The notes under the pieces: generated by a model
Seen by the model: only the letters and a program-made list of their open reading frames with translations
Databases searched by the model: none
What the model was told of the DNA's origin: nothing
Program-made: the position numbers and the translations under genes
Part shown: positions 38,471 through 48,725 of the stretch, piece after piece
How the letters are laid out: each line of letters opens with the position of its first letter
Numbering within the stretch: the first letter of the stretch is position 1
Source of the DNA: Candidatus Methanosphaera massiliense
Lineage (GTDB): Archaea; Methanobacteriota; Methanobacteria; Methanobacteriales; Methanobacteriaceae
Length of the DNA stretch: 64,000 bases
Assembly (NCBI RefSeq): GCF_028890305.1
Contig: NZ_JARBXM010000001.1
Location: 746,501 to 810,500 of the forward strand
Reading direction: 5' to 3'

Positions 38471-41332
38471 ATGGTAACAGATATAGAAAAGAAATGGCAA
38501 AAAAAATGGCAAGATGCTAAACTATTTGAATCAAACCCTGATGACAGGGAAAAAATGTATATAACAGTAGCATTCCCATATCCAAGTGGAGCAATGCACG
38601 TAGGACACGGAAGAACATACACAGTACCAGACGTCTATGCAAGATTTAAGAGAATGCAAGGATACAATGTATTATTCCCAATGGCATGGCACGTTACAGG
38701 AGCACCTGTAATAGGAATAGCAAAAAGAATAGAAAGAAAAGACCCATGGACAATTGACATATACAAAAATGTTCATAAAGTACCAGAGGATGAATTAAAG
38801 AAATTCGCTGACCCAGAATATATTGTAAAATACTTCAGTAGTGAATATCATGAAGACATGACTCACATGGGATATTCTATCGATTGGAGAAGAGAATTCA
38901 GAACAATTGATCCACATTATCAGCAATTTGTTAAATGGCAAATTAGAAAACTAAAAGATAAAAATCTTATACGTAAAGGATCACACCCTGTAAAATACTG
39001 TCCTGATGATGACAATCCAGTAGGTGACCATGACTTATTAGAAGGAGAAGGTGTAGGAATTAATGAATTAACATTAATCAAATTCCCATATGAGGATTGT
39101 TATCTAGTAGCAGCTACATTCAGACCTGAAACATTATATGGTGCTACTAACTTCTGGTTAAACCCTGATGCTGAATATGTTAAGGTAGAATATGAAGGAG
39201 AAAAATGGATTATTAGTAAACAATCTTATGGTAATATTATTCATCAGAAAGAATCTATGAAGATTATTGAAGATGTTGATCCTAAGGATTTCATAGGTAA
39301 ATCTGTTGAAAATCCTATGACTCATGAGCAGTTACCAATATTCCCTGCATCATTCGTAGACCCTGATTATGCAACAGGAGTAGTATTCTCAGTACCAGCA
39401 CACGCACCAGCAGATTACATAGCATTAGAAGACATTAAAAAAGACACAGAAACAATAGAAAAATACAACCTACAGGAACAAATAGACAACATAAAAATAA
39501 TAAGTCTAGTAAACCTAAAAGGATACTCAGAATTCCCAGCAAAAGACTTCTTAAAACAATTCAATGTAACAAGCCAAGGTGATGAAAACCTAAAAGAAGC
39601 AACCAATGAAATCTACAAAAAAGAACATGCAAAAGGAATAATGAACGCTAACACTGGTGAATTCGAAGGAAGAAAAGTATCTGAAGTAAGAGATGACGTA
39701 ATAGAAAAACTAACCAATGAAGGAATAGCAGATAAATTATACGAATTCGCAGAAAAACCAGTAATCTGCAGATGTGGCGCAAAATGTGTAGTAAAAGAAC
39801 TACATGACCAATGGTTCGTAAAATATTCTGATGAAGAATGGACTAAGAAAGCATATGAATGTCTTGAACAATTAGAAGTAGTACCAAAAGAGATAAGGTC
39901 AAACTTCGAATACTACCTTGGCTGGTTAGAAGATTGGGCATGTTCAAGAAGATTAGGATTAGGTACACACATGCCATGGGATAAAAAATGGTTAATAGAA
40001 CCATTAACAGATTCAACAATTTACATGTCCTACTACACAATAGCTAAATACATGAAAGATATCAATCCTGAAGATTTAAACGATGCTTTCTTCAACAAAG
40101 TATTCCTAAACCAAGATGGAGCAAATGATGGTTCCGTAAATAAAATACCAGCAGAATTAACAGAACAAATACAAAAAGAATTCCAATACTGGTACCCACT
40201 AAACTGGAGATTATCAGCAAAAGATTTAGTAGGAAACCACTTATCATTCACAATGTTCCACCACTCAGCAATATTCCCTAAACATTACTGGCCAAAAGGA
40301 ATAACAGTCTTTGGTATGGGATTACTAGAAGGACAGAAAATGTCCTCATCCAAAGGAAACGTAATATTACTAAGTGAAGCAATAGATAAATACGGAGCAG
40401 ATACAGTAAGATTATTCTTAATGTCATCAGCAGAACCATGGCAAGACTTCGACTGGAGAGAAACAGAAGTAAACGGTATACAAAGAAGACTTGAAGCAAT
40501 CCAGGAATTCCCAGAAAAAGTAGAAAAAATAATAGGCGAACCATTAAAATTATCTCTTGAAAACGAAATACCAAAAGTAGAAAAACCTATCAATAAATGG
40601 ATAATTAGTCAAATCAACAGAAAAATAGAAGTAGCAACAGAAGCACTAGAAGGTTTCCAGACAAGAAAAGCATTACAAGCAAGCCTATTCCTATTTAGAA
40701 AAGATGTGGACCACTACATTAACAGAATAACAACAATAACAGATGAAGAAAAACAAACACTAACATACATTGTCAACACATGGATAAGATTATTATCACC
40801 ATTTATACCATACACTACAGAGGAGATATGGGACCAATACAACGATGATGATATATTCATGTCTTCCATAGCATGGCCTAAAGCAGATGAATCAGTAATT
40901 GATGAAAAAATAGAGAAAAGTGAAGAAATAGTCTTAGATTTAGCAAAAGATATTAAAGAGATTATAAAAATCACTAAAGCAACACCAAAAACTGTACATC
41001 TATACACAGCTCCAACATGGAAATATGAAGTATACAACATTGCACAAGAAGTAGGTAAACCAAATATTGGTGAAATAATACACAGAGCAATGGATGCTAA
41101 TTTATATGATAATAAGAAAGAATTATCTAAGTTTGCTACTAAAACAGGTAAAACATTTAATAAAATAAATTATGTCGGACAGTTAGATGAAGTATCTATC
41201 ATAAATAATGCTAAAAATTATTTAGAAAATGAAATAGGTGCTGAAATCAAAGTATATGATGAACCAACATATGATCCACAGAAAAAAGCACAAAATGCTT
41301 CACCATATAAGCCAGCAATATACTTAGAGTAA
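38471..41332 (+). CDS. leuS: Leucyl-tRNA synthetase
   Basis: This 953-residue class Ia enzyme charges tRNA-Leu. The HIGH motif is HVGHGRTY (about residues 42-49), the CP1 editing domain follows with [14 protein letters not shown], the catalytic [18 protein letters not shown]-like segment is [18 protein letters not shown], and the KMSKS loop is [11 protein letters not shown] (about 615-625). The size and the C-terminal extension are of the archaeal/eukaryotic LeuRS type. It is transcribed alone and ends with a clear hairpin terminator. Confidence 0.98.
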   Translation: MVTDIEKKWQKKWQDAKLFESNPDDREKMYITVAFPYPSGAMHVGHGRTYTVPDVYARFKRMQGYNVLFPMAWHVTGAPVIGIAKRIERKDPWTIDIYKNVHKVPEDELKKFADPEYIVKYFSSEYHEDMTHMGYSIDWRREFRTIDPHYQQFVKWQIRKLKDKNLIRKGSHPVKYCPDDDNPVGDHDLLEGEGVGINELTLIKFPYEDCYLVAATFRPETLYGATNFWLNPDAEYVKVEYEGEKWIISKQSYGNIIHQKESMKIIEDVDPKDFIGKSVENPMTHEQLPIFPASFVDPDYATGVVFSVPAHAPADYIALEDIKKDTETIEKYNLQEQIDNIKIISLVNLKGYSEFPAKDFLKQFNVTSQGDENLKEATNEIYKKEHAKGIMNANTGEFEGRKVSEVRDDVIEKLTNEGIADKLYEFAEKPVICRCGAKCVVKELHDQWFVKYSDEEWTKKAYECLEQLEVVPKEIRSNFEYYLGWLEDWACSRRLGLGTHMPWDKKWLIEPLTDSTIYMSYYTIAKYMKDINPEDLNDAFFNKVFLNQDGANDGSVNKIPAELTEQIQKEFQYWYPLNWRLSAKDLVGNHLSFTMFHHSAIFPKHYWPKGITVFGMGLLEGQKMSSSKGNVILLSEAIDKYGADTVRLFLMSSAEPWQDFDWRETEVNGIQRRLEAIQEFPEKVEKIIGEPLKLSLENEIPKVEKPINKWIISQINRKIEVATEALEGFQTRKALQASLFLFRKDVDHYINRITTITDEEKQTLTYIVNTWIRLLSPFIPYTTEEIWDQYNDDDIFMSSIAWPKADESVIDEKIEKSEEIVLDLAKDIKEIIKITKATPKTVHLYTAPTWKYEVYNIAQEVGKPNIGEIIHRAMDANLYDNKKELSKFATKTGKTFNKINYVGQLDEVSIINNAKNYLENEIGAEIKVYDEPTYDPQKKAQNASPYKPAIYLE

Positions 41333-41334
41333 AT

Positions 41335-41375
41335 TTATTTCATAATATGATGAAATAATTCTTTTAACTCTTTTT
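41335..41375 (+). terminator. Terminator of leuS
   Basis: TTATTTCAT (41335-41343) and ATGAAATAA (41350-41358) form a perfect 9-bp stem with a 6-base loop, just after the leuS stop, followed by T-rich sequence with CTTTTAACTCTTTTTTAT. Confidence 0.7.
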
Positions 41376-41442
41376 TATTATTTTTTTACATAATCATTAA
41401 ACGAAAAATTTAATATTAACTACAAACAAATAATAATATAGT

Positions 41443-41452
41443 ATTTTATACT
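41443..41452 (+). promoter_or_regulatory. Putative TATA box of the tRNA gene
   Basis: ATTTTATACT lies about 32-41 bp before the tRNA 5' end and fits the archaeal box A consensus TTTATATA. Assignment is by position and sequence only. Confidence 0.45.
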
Positions 41453-41483
41453 AAACTATTCTAACAAAATTATAGTAATATAT

Positions 41484-41555
41484 GCCTTGATAGTGTAGCG
41501 GATATCACGAGGGACTGCGGATCCCTTTACCCGGGTTCAAATCCCGGTCAGGGCA
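41484..41555 (+). tRNA. tRNA-Arg (anticodon GCG)
   Basis: The 72-nt sequence folds into a cloverleaf: acceptor arm GCCTTGA/TCAGGGC (7 pairs including one G-U), anticodon arm AGGGA/TCCCT with loop CTGCGGA, T arm CGGG-TTCAAATC-CCGG, and discriminator A. The 3' CCA is not encoded. The anticodon, loop positions 34-36, is GCG, which reads CGU/CGC arginine codons. The D arm (GTG...CAC) is short but acceptable. Asp was considered but would need GTC. Confidence 0.85.
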
Positions 41556-41724
41556 CTAGACTAAATCTTTTTTTATCAATAATTATTTTCACATAATCTT
41601 ATTATAATTATAAAACATAACTGTATACTTATTCTATAATATTTATTTTTCAAGATATTCCCTCAGGAATTATTACTATTTATAATAGATTAATCAAATT
41701 ATTAATTATAATATAAAATTATTT

Positions 41725-43242
41725 ATGAGTGATGAGTGTATGACAAAAATAGGTATAGTTGAAGTAAAAGGAATATTAACATTATATGAAAATTTTGGAC
41801 ATCTACCTACTAACATAGTAAAAGCAGATGGAACTATAGAAAATGGAAAAAAGGCACATGAAGAGGTAGATGGTCTTATAATTCCTGGAGGTACACTTTT
41901 AGAATCCGAGACAATGACACCTGAATTAGCAGAGGAAATCAATCTAATAAATGATAATGATGGATTTATTCTAGGAATGTGTGCAGGTTTCCAAATACTT
42001 GCAAAACATACAGATGTAGGAAGAAATTCACCAGTTCCAATAATAAGGGATGGATTAGGATTACTCGATGTTACATTTGGTCCATTAATCAATACTAACA
42101 GAGTAAATGCAGATATTGTAGATGATACAACAATTTTTACTAAAGGCCTAAAAGGAGAACAAGTAAAAGGTTTCCACTGTCATACATATGGAAATATTGA
42201 ATCTAATGATAAAAACGTATTATATTCAAATATTGAAAGATCAAACTACAAATATAAACCACAGAGAATTCTCTCAGGAGTTGCTAATAAGAAAGGAAAT
42301 ATATTAGGAACAACAGTTCATGATTTACTAGATAACAATCAGGCAGTAGTTAATAATATACTAGAATATATTGATGCAGTAGATGAATATGAAAATATTA
42401 AAAGAAGAAATAAAGAATTATCAGATAAAGTATTCAAAGAAATAGCTATTGAAACAAATAATATAGCACCACCACGTAAACAACATCCTGATAATCCACC
42501 AATGATCATGTTAATGGGTACAGGTTCCGAATCTGGTAAAACATTCCTAGCAAGTGGTATAGTTGGAGCACTAAGAGAAAAAGGAATTCATACCTATGTT
42601 ATAAAAGTCGGACCAGATATACGTGATTTATCCCCATCATTATATGTCAATAAGGAAAAATTACATGATTATGCATCAATTCAAATAAGTAATATTGGAT
42701 GGACACCTCTTGAACAAGTAATAGAGGATGTTAAAGGAAAAGGTTATGATTTAGTACTGGTTGAAGGTGTTATGAGTGCAGCTACAGGATTATTAAATAA
42801 AAAAACACCATTTTCAACAGCAGAAGTAGCATATGCTGGTAACATACCTGTTATAATGGTATCTAGTGTAAATAAGGGTGGTATTGAAACAGCAGCTATT
42901 GATATTGAAGCACATATTGAACTACTTAATAAAATGAATATAGAAACTAAAGGTATTATTCTTAATCAGACTTACGACCCAAGTATAGTAGAAGAGGTAA
43001 CAGAATTTCTCTCTAATAAAACTGGATTAGATAAAGATAACATATGGAGTATCAGTAAAGCTAAAGTTGAAAATAAGGGAAGAGTTCCTGAGGATTACCT
43101 TCAATTAGAAAACTTCACAGAGGCAGCTATGAACGTAGTTAAAAAAGATCTTGATGTTATGAAGTTTGTAGAATTAGCACAGCAACCTGAATTTAGAGGT
43201 TACTTATCCTATGAGGAAATCTGTGATTTATATAAAAAATAG
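41725..43242 (+). CDS. GATase-P-loop fusion protein, CobB/CobQ-like domains in reverse order
   Basis: This 505-residue protein has an N-terminal class I glutamine amidotransferase-like domain (LIIPGGTLL; nucleophile-type Cys86 in GFILGMCAGFQIL; FHCHTYGN at 150-157; GNILGTTVHD with His199) and a C-terminal dethiobiotin-synthetase/CobQ-like ATPase domain with P-loop GTGSESGKT (265-273), VGPDIRDLSPSLY and LVEGVMSAATGL. In CobB, CobQ and CfbB the ATPase domain is first; here the order is swapped. It probably amidates some acid with glutamine and ATP, but the substrate is unknown. MTKIGIVEVKG at 41740 is an alternative, perhaps better, start. It is transcribed alone. Confidence 0.8.
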   Translation: MSDECMTKIGIVEVKGILTLYENFGHLPTNIVKADGTIENGKKAHEEVDGLIIPGGTLLESETMTPELAEEINLINDNDGFILGMCAGFQILAKHTDVGRNSPVPIIRDGLGLLDVTFGPLINTNRVNADIVDDTTIFTKGLKGEQVKGFHCHTYGNIESNDKNVLYSNIERSNYKYKPQRILSGVANKKGNILGTTVHDLLDNNQAVVNNILEYIDAVDEYENIKRRNKELSDKVFKEIAIETNNIAPPRKQHPDNPPMIMLMGTGSESGKTFLASGIVGALREKGIHTYVIKVGPDIRDLSPSLYVNKEKLHDYASIQISNIGWTPLEQVIEDVKGKGYDLVLVEGVMSAATGLLNKKTPFSTAEVAYAGNIPVIMVSSVNKGGIETAAIDIEAHIELLNKMNIETKGIILNQTYDPSIVEEVTEFLSNKTGLDKDNIWSISKAKVENKGRVPEDYLQLENFTEAAMNVVKKDLDVMKFVELAQQPEFRGYLSYEEICDLYKK

Positions 43243-43283
43243 AATATTGATTTAAAAAAAGAATTGGAGTATAGAAAGGGAAT

Positions 43284-43961
43284 TTAATTATTCTTCTTAA
43301 ATTCCTTGTATGCTTCTATTATTTCATCTCCACTTATGAAGACATGGTTATTTTCTTCAGCATATTTTCTTGTCTCAGATACGGGCATTGATTTTCCATT
43401 GTCTCCAATCATTTCACAGCATACACCAACTGGTTCAAGGCCAGCCATTTCTAGAAGAGCTACTGTTAGTTCTGTGTGTCCTTCTCTTGTTAGTACAGCA
43501 TCTTTTTCTGCTCTTAGTAATGTTACATGTCCTGGTGCTCTGAAGTATTTACCAAATTCTTTTTGTTTACCTGCTTTACATAGTAATGCTAATTCGCGTT
43601 CTGTTTTTGCTCTGTCATCGTCAGGTATTCCAGTGTAGGTTTCTCTGTGATTTACTGTTATACTGAAAGCTGATTTTTCATCATAGGATATATCATTAGG
43701 GTATAATTCTTCTAAAACAGGGTATTTGTCATATGCTTCTTTTAGAATATCTACCATGAATGGTATTCCTAGTTTATCACAGTTCTCACTAGATACAGGC
43801 ATACATACTAGTCCACCAGCATGTTTACGAATTGTTGTCATTTTTGCTGTGGTCATAAATTCTGCTGCTGCAATCATGTCTGTTTCACTTTCACGATCGT
43901 CGCTATCATAGATTAGTACTATTTCTCCATTTTTTATTGCTTTAATTGCTTCTTTTATCAT
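43284..43961 (-). CDS. ribB: 3,4-dihydroxy-2-butanone 4-phosphate synthase
   Basis: This 225-residue protein is monofunctional RibB. The acidic catalytic loop DSDDRESETDMIAAAEFMT is at about residues 19-37, followed by IRKHAGGLVCMPVS, SAFSITVNHRETYTGIPDDDRA and RAPGHVTLLRA and HTELTVALLEMAGL. It converts ribulose 5-phosphate to the four-carbon precursor of riboflavin, needed here for FAD and coenzyme F420-type flavin analog synthesis. The riboflavin kinase gene lies upstream on the same strand with one unknown gene between. Confidence 0.96.
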   Translation of the reverse strand: MIKEAIKAIKNGEIVLIYDSDDRESETDMIAAAEFMTTAKMTTIRKHAGGLVCMPVSSENCDKLGIPFMVDILKEAYDKYPVLEELYPNDISYDEKSAFSITVNHRETYTGIPDDDRAKTERELALLCKAGKQKEFGKYFRAPGHVTLLRAEKDAVLTREGHTELTVALLEMAGLEPVGVCCEMIGDNGKSMPVSETRKYAEENNHVFISGDEIIEAYKEFKKNN

Positions 43962-44006
43962 ATATTTTACCTTGATTATTTTTTTGGATTTTTGTTTAGG
44001 TATGAA

Positions 44007-44432
44007 TTATATTTCATCTTTTATATTTGCTATTTTCTTTTCAAGAGTTCCTTGTTTTATAATCATACTTAAAACATTTGATAAATGTAACATGTTGTCA
44101 ACTACTACAAGATGTTTTGCTTGTAGCAATGAATATATTGTTTTTATGTCTGCTGATGGTATATCAAATGTTTCTCCATCATAGCTTTCCCATGTTGTTG
44201 TATATTTATTGTCTTGGTTTTGATTTTTGTATAATTTCACTTCTTTAGGATAAGCTTTTATAATAGTTTTATCTGATTGTTCTATTGGTTCGGTTATTTT
44301 CTCTTGTTTGATTGTAGAGATTTGTATTATTTTCTCTGTTGGAATAATTTTAAGATATTGGTTTTCACCAATTTTTCTTATCATAGATTTGTTTACTGTT
44401 CCACTTGATACTAGTTCATAGTTATTTTCCAA
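44007..44432 (-). CDS. Unknown protein between ribK and ribB
   Basis: I do not recognise this 141-residue soluble protein. It starts with TTG, preceded at 8 bases by a strong GGGAGGG ribosome-binding site. It is mixed charge with no signal, no membrane segment and no cysteine. The C-terminal part (IKTIYSLLQAKHLVVVDNMLHLSNVLSMIIKQGTLEKKI) looks helical. It ends 45 bp before ribB on the same strand and is about 170 bp from ribK, so it may be co-transcribed with riboflavin genes, but nothing in it points to that pathway. Confidence 0.72.
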   Translation of the reverse strand: MENNYELVSSGTVNKSMIRKIGENQYLKIIPTEKIIQISTIKQEKITEPIEQSDKTIIKAYPKEVKLYKNQNQDNKYTTTWESYDGETFDIPSADIKTIYSLLQAKHLVVVDNMLHLSNVLSMIIKQGTLEKKIANIKDEI

Positions 44433-44605
44433 TTTGTATCCCTCCCGGAATACACATAATAATTCATAGTTTTCGTCTGTTAATCTGTTTTTGATATCCC
44501 CATTAGAGTATAAAAAAATATCATTATAATTAACATGTATTATTAATATTATTTTTCACATTCTTTTTTAATATTCTTTATTATTATATATTTTCCAGTT
44601 TTTCT

Positions 44606-45004
44606 TTATTCATTTATTTCTAGGATAACTGTCGTTCCATCTTTAAGATTCATTGTTTCTCTTAATTTTTCATTGGATATGAACTCTAGTGTGTTTGTAG
44701 TATACACAGTTTTCACTGGAAATAGTATTGCTCCTTCTTTGGTAATTGTTTTATTTTTGTCAGTTAATACAGCATAGAGGAAGTAGACATCTCCTAATGT
44801 TTCATCTCCATCTATTTTCTTTAATTTTTCTGATAATTTACCGTTAATATCTAAAGTAATATCATTTTTTAGTTTAATATTTAAAGTACCTTTATAGGGT
44901 ATGAATCCTAGTTTATCCATGTATTGTTTATGATATACTTCTTTTTCTATGAATTCACCAGCTTCCTGTAATCCTGAGGTTACTATACCTTCTATTTCTT
45001 TCAT
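44606..45004 (-). CDS. ribK: CTP-dependent riboflavin kinase
   Basis: This 132-residue protein matches the archaeal RibK (DUF120) family: IEGIVTSGLQEAGEFIEKEVYHKQYMDKLGFIPYKGTLNIKL, then the GAILFPVKTVY segment and a final REtMNLKDGTTVILEI strand pair. The GxxxGxxFI and GTLN motifs bind flavin and CTP/metal. It phosphorylates riboflavin to FMN with CTP in place of ATP. Its location near ribB on the same strand supports the assignment. Confidence 0.93.
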   Translation of the reverse strand: MKEIEGIVTSGLQEAGEFIEKEVYHKQYMDKLGFIPYKGTLNIKLKNDITLDINGKLSEKLKKIDGDETLGDVYFLYAVLTDKNKTITKEGAILFPVKTVYTTNTLEFISNEKLRETMNLKDGTTVILEINE

Positions 45005-45176
45005 TTCCCTTTTATACTCCCTTTCGAACTGATTTTTTATTATGAATTTTTAATTTATATAATTTTATTTATCTTGAATTATATACATAGTATTAATTTA
45101 TATCAAATTATTTTAATTAAATTATCTTTATAGAAAAACATGTAAATTCATGTTTTCAATGGAGGAAAAAAACAAG

Positions 45177-46043
45177 ATGAATATTCGAATAGCATTGCCT
45201 TCTAAAGGTCGTATAAGTGGTCCTGCAGTAGAATTACTAGAAAAGGCAGGTATAGGATTAACCGATAATTCTAATAGAAAACTTTTTTCTAATACATTTG
45301 ATCCTGAAATTAGTGTAATGTTCACTAGAGCTGCTGATATTCCAGAATATGTTGCTGATGGTGCAGCTGATATGGGTATCACTGGTTACGATTTAATTAG
45401 GGAGACTAATTCTGATGTTGAAATTTTAGAAGACTTGAAATTTGGTTCTACAAGATTAGTAATAGCAGCTCCAGAAGATTCTGATTTTAAAACAGTTGAT
45501 GATTTAAGTAATGTTAAAACTGTTGCTACAGAATTCCCATGGTTAACCCAGGATTACTTTAAAAGTAAGGGTGTTACTCCAAAAATTCTATCACTATCTG
45601 GTGCTACAGAGGTTGCTCCTCTAATTGGTGTTGCTGATGTAATCAGTGATTTAACAAGTACAGGGACAACACTTAAGATGAATCACCTACGTGAAATAGA
45701 TACAATTCTTAACAGTTCTGTTAGACTTATCGCTAACAAGGATAGTGTGAAAGAAAAATATGATAAAATTGAAGCTATTAGAACTGGAATAATAGGAGTG
45801 CTACATGCAGACCATAAGAAATTAATAATGGTTAATGTAGCAAAATCTGACCTAGAAGCTGTTAGAGAAGCAATGCCGGGTATGGGTGGACCTACAGTAT
45901 CAGAAATATTTGGTTCTGATGATACCGTTGCTGTTCACTCTGTAATCTCAGAGGACGATGTTTTCGAAACAATAAATAAACTACGTAAAATTGGTGCTCG
46001 TGACTTACTAGTACTACCTATTGAAAGAATACTTGAACAGTAA
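45177..46043 (+). CDS. hisG: ATP phosphoribosyltransferase (long form)
   Basis: This 288-residue protein catalyses the first step of histidine synthesis, PRPP plus ATP to phosphoribosyl-ATP. It starts MNIRIALPSKGRISGPAVELL, the HisG N-terminus; GAADMGITGYDLIRE and DLTSTGTTLKMNHLREI (the PRPP-binding loop) follow, and a C-terminal regulatory domain (about 75 residues, HADHKKLIMVNV...LRKIGARDLLVLPIERIL) marks the long HisZ-independent form. Two earlier in-frame ATGs (45150, 45159) exist; GGAGG at 45161-45165 and the homologous N-terminus favour 45177. Confidence 0.96.
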   Translation: MNIRIALPSKGRISGPAVELLEKAGIGLTDNSNRKLFSNTFDPEISVMFTRAADIPEYVADGAADMGITGYDLIRETNSDVEILEDLKFGSTRLVIAAPEDSDFKTVDDLSNVKTVATEFPWLTQDYFKSKGVTPKILSLSGATEVAPLIGVADVISDLTSTGTTLKMNHLREIDTILNSSVRLIANKDSVKEKYDKIEAIRTGIIGVLHADHKKLIMVNVAKSDLEAVREAMPGMGGPTVSEIFGSDDTVAVHSVISEDDVFETINKLRKIGARDLLVLPIERILEQ

Positions 46044-46059
46044 CCATGTAGTGTTAAAA

Positions 46060-46821
46060 ATGAAGTATATTAGATATGAACTAGAAGATGAGAACTATGT
46101 AGGTATTTTAGATGATGATATTATTCATCGTCTAAATTATTCATCAATATTATCTGCAGTTGAATCTGAGGAAAATCTAGAGTATGCCTGTGTAGATGAT
46201 AAGATAACTGATGTGAATATATTACCACCAACCAATCCCTCAAAAATAGTGTGTATTGGATTGAATTATAAAGATCATGCTGAAGAATTCAACATGGAAC
46301 TACCACAGGAACCATTATTATTTATAAAACCTTCAACAAGTATCATAGGATGCTATGATAATATAATATATCCTGATAGTAGTAATAAACTAGATTTTGA
46401 AGGAGAACTAGGCATAGTAATATTAGATAAAATTGATAAAAACACGTTAGATATTCATATTGGTTATACAATAATAAATGATGTAACTGCAAGAGACTTA
46501 CAGCAGAAGGATGGTCAATGGACTCGTTCAAAGAGTTTTGACACATTCTGTCCATGTGGTCCAGTAGTATCAACTAATATTAATCCATCAAATCTACACA
46601 TACAATCAAAAGTAAATGAACAAATTAAACAAGATTCGAATACAAAGAACATGATTTTTTCTCCAATAGAATTAGTTAAGTACATATCTAATATCATGAC
46701 ATTGAATCCTGGAGATTTAATTGCTACAGGCACACCTCCCGGTGTAGATCATCTACAGAAAAATGATGTTGTAACAATCACAATAGAAGAAATTGGAAGT
46801 TTAATAAATATTGTAAAATAA
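46060..46821 (+). CDS. Fumarylacetoacetate hydrolase family protein
   Basis: This 253-residue protein has the FAH fold signatures: KIVCIGLNYKDHAEEF, FIKPSTSIIG, the metal-binding LDFEGELGIVI (Glu-x-Glu) and GYTIINDVTARDLQQKDGQWTRSKSFDTFCPCGPVV, and ends with LNPGDLIATGTPPGVDHL. Members hydrolyse or decarboxylate beta-diketo acids or oxaloacetate; archaeal members are often annotated as isomerase or acylpyruvase. The exact substrate is unknown. The ATG at 46060 is preferred to 46021, which would overlap hisG. It lies directly between hisG and the fumarate reductase gene. Confidence 0.9.
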   Translation: MKYIRYELEDENYVGILDDDIIHRLNYSSILSAVESEENLEYACVDDKITDVNILPPTNPSKIVCIGLNYKDHAEEFNMELPQEPLLFIKPSTSIIGCYDNIIYPDSSNKLDFEGELGIVILDKIDKNTLDIHIGYTIINDVTARDLQQKDGQWTRSKSFDTFCPCGPVVSTNINPSNLHIQSKVNEQIKQDSNTKNMIFSPIELVKYISNIMTLNPGDLIATGTPPGVDHLQKNDVVTITIEEIGSLINIVK

Positions 46822-46840
46822 AATATTAGGGGTTTTATTC

Positions 46841-48508
46841 ATGGAAATTAAAGAATATACATGTGATATACTTGTTATAGGCTCTGGTGGAGCTGGTTGT
46901 AAATGTGCAATAATAGCTAGACAAAATGATCAGGATGTAATAGTAGTATCTAAAGGATTAACCTTCAAATCTGGATGTACTATGTTAGCAGAAGGAGGAT
47001 ATAATGCCGTATTTGGTTATGTTGATGAAGAAGATTCACTACAATTACACATTCAGGATACACTAAAAGGTGGAGGATTCCTAAACGATTTAAACCTAAT
47101 ACATAAACTAGTAACAGAAGCTCCTGCAAGACTAGTAGAACTAGAAAAATATGGTTCACTTTTTGATAGACAAGAAGATGGCCGATTAAACCAACGAGCA
47201 TTCGGAGGACAAACATACCGTAGAACCTGCTTCAAGGGTGATGAAACAGGTCATGAAATGATGGTTGGATTAAGACAGGAAGTTATACGAGAAGGAGTAA
47301 AAACTCACGGCGAAGTAATGATAACTAAATTACTATACGATGAAGCACATGAAAGAATCGTTGGAGCAATGGGAATCTCCCTAAAAGATAGTTCAATTGT
47401 AATATATCATTCAAAAGCTACTGTAATAGCTGCAGGTGGATGTGGATGGTTATATCCTGTAACCTCAAATGCCGTGCAAAAAACTGGTGATGGAATAGTA
47501 ATGGCATATGAGGCAGGTGCTGATGTGATGGATATGGAAATGGTACAATTCCATCCAACAGGAATGTTATCACCAAAATCAAGAAGAGGTGTGCTAATAA
47601 CAGAAGCAGTACGTGGTGAAGGAGGATATCTTTTAAACAAGAATAATGAACGTTTTATGATTAACTATGATCCACGTCAGGAACTTGCAACAAGGGATAT
47701 TGTAGCAAGAGCAATATACACGGAAATACAGGAAGGCCGTGGAACTGACAATGGTGGAGTATACTTATCAGTTACACATTTACCTGATGAACAAGTAAAT
47801 ACTAAACTAAGAACCATGGTAAGACAATTCAAAGATATTGGAGTAGACATAACTAAAGAGCCAATGGTAGTAGCACCAACAGCTCATCATTTCATGGGCG
47901 GAATCAGAATTAACACTGACTGTGAAACAAACATCAAAGGATTATATGCAGCTGGTGAATCAACTTCTGGTGTCCATGGAGCAAATAGATTAGGGGGTAA
48001 TGCACTAGCAGATACACAGGTATTTGGTAATGCTGCAGGACTTAAATCATCTGAACAAGCAAAACAGACAGAATTTGCAGACCCTGATGAAGATGAAATT
48101 AAAGAAGAAATTTCAAGAATAAACTCATTATATGGTGATGGAACATACAGGCCAATGGATCTTAAAAAGGAGATACAGGATGTTATGTGGAAGTATGTTG
48201 CTATTGTCAGAGATGAGGAGGGTCTAAAAACAGCACAGACAAAACTTGATGAGATTGACAAAAAAGCTAATGATATGAAAGTTTCAGAGATTCCTGAATT
48301 TAATGAGGATATTATTGTAGCACTTGAAATTAAAAGCATGATAAAACTTGCAAGGTTAATTATTCAATCAGCTCTTCTTAGAAAGGAGAGTAGAGGTGCT
48401 CATTTCCGTAGTGATTATCCTGAAACTAATGATGGGGAATATCTTAAAAGTTTCATATTAAATAAAAATGGTGAAGTTAAAACTGTTAAACGTGGATTAT
48501 TTGATTAA
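46841..48508 (+). CDS. tfrA: Thiol:fumarate reductase flavoprotein subunit (TfrA)
   Basis: This 555-residue flavoprotein belongs to the SdhA/FrdA/aspartate oxidase family: FAD motif DILVIGSGGAGCKCAIIARQN, AEGGYNAVFG, QFHPTGMLSP, LITEAVRGEGGYLLN with the catalytic Arg region, and HHFMGGIRINTDCETNIKGLYAAGESTSGVHGANRLGGNAL. In Methanobacteriales this subunit oxidises coenzymes M and B to the heterodisulfide while reducing fumarate to succinate, together with the Fe-S subunit TfrB, which is not encoded here. The gene follows the FAH family gene by about 20 bp, so they may be co-transcribed. Confidence 0.92.
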   Translation: MEIKEYTCDILVIGSGGAGCKCAIIARQNDQDVIVVSKGLTFKSGCTMLAEGGYNAVFGYVDEEDSLQLHIQDTLKGGGFLNDLNLIHKLVTEAPARLVELEKYGSLFDRQEDGRLNQRAFGGQTYRRTCFKGDETGHEMMVGLRQEVIREGVKTHGEVMITKLLYDEAHERIVGAMGISLKDSSIVIYHSKATVIAAGGCGWLYPVTSNAVQKTGDGIVMAYEAGADVMDMEMVQFHPTGMLSPKSRRGVLITEAVRGEGGYLLNKNNERFMINYDPRQELATRDIVARAIYTEIQEGRGTDNGGVYLSVTHLPDEQVNTKLRTMVRQFKDIGVDITKEPMVVAPTAHHFMGGIRINTDCETNIKGLYAAGESTSGVHGANRLGGNALADTQVFGNAAGLKSSEQAKQTEFADPDEDEIKEEISRINSLYGDGTYRPMDLKKEIQDVMWKYVAIVRDEEGLKTAQTKLDEIDKKANDMKVSEIPEFNEDIIVALEIKSMIKLARLIIQSALLRKESRGAHFRSDYPETNDGEYLKSFILNKNGEVKTVKRGLFD

Positions 48509-48725
48509 GTAATATAACTAAACCCCTCACATATTCCACTTTTTTTCATAATATTTTTTTTTAGAAATAGTTCTATTATTTTATAAGATAAAATTATATT
48601 TTGGTGGATATTTAATTTAATTCTATAAAAAAAGGAGTAGGATAAGTAATTGAATAATCTAATTATTATTCTAATTATCTTATTTTCCCATCACATGATT
48701 TTTACTAAAAGTGTACTATTTATAA

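Noticed and set aside
41484-41555. tRNA-Asp
   Set aside because: The D and T arms look somewhat Asp-like, but the anticodon in the 7-base loop CTGCGGA is GCG, not GTC.
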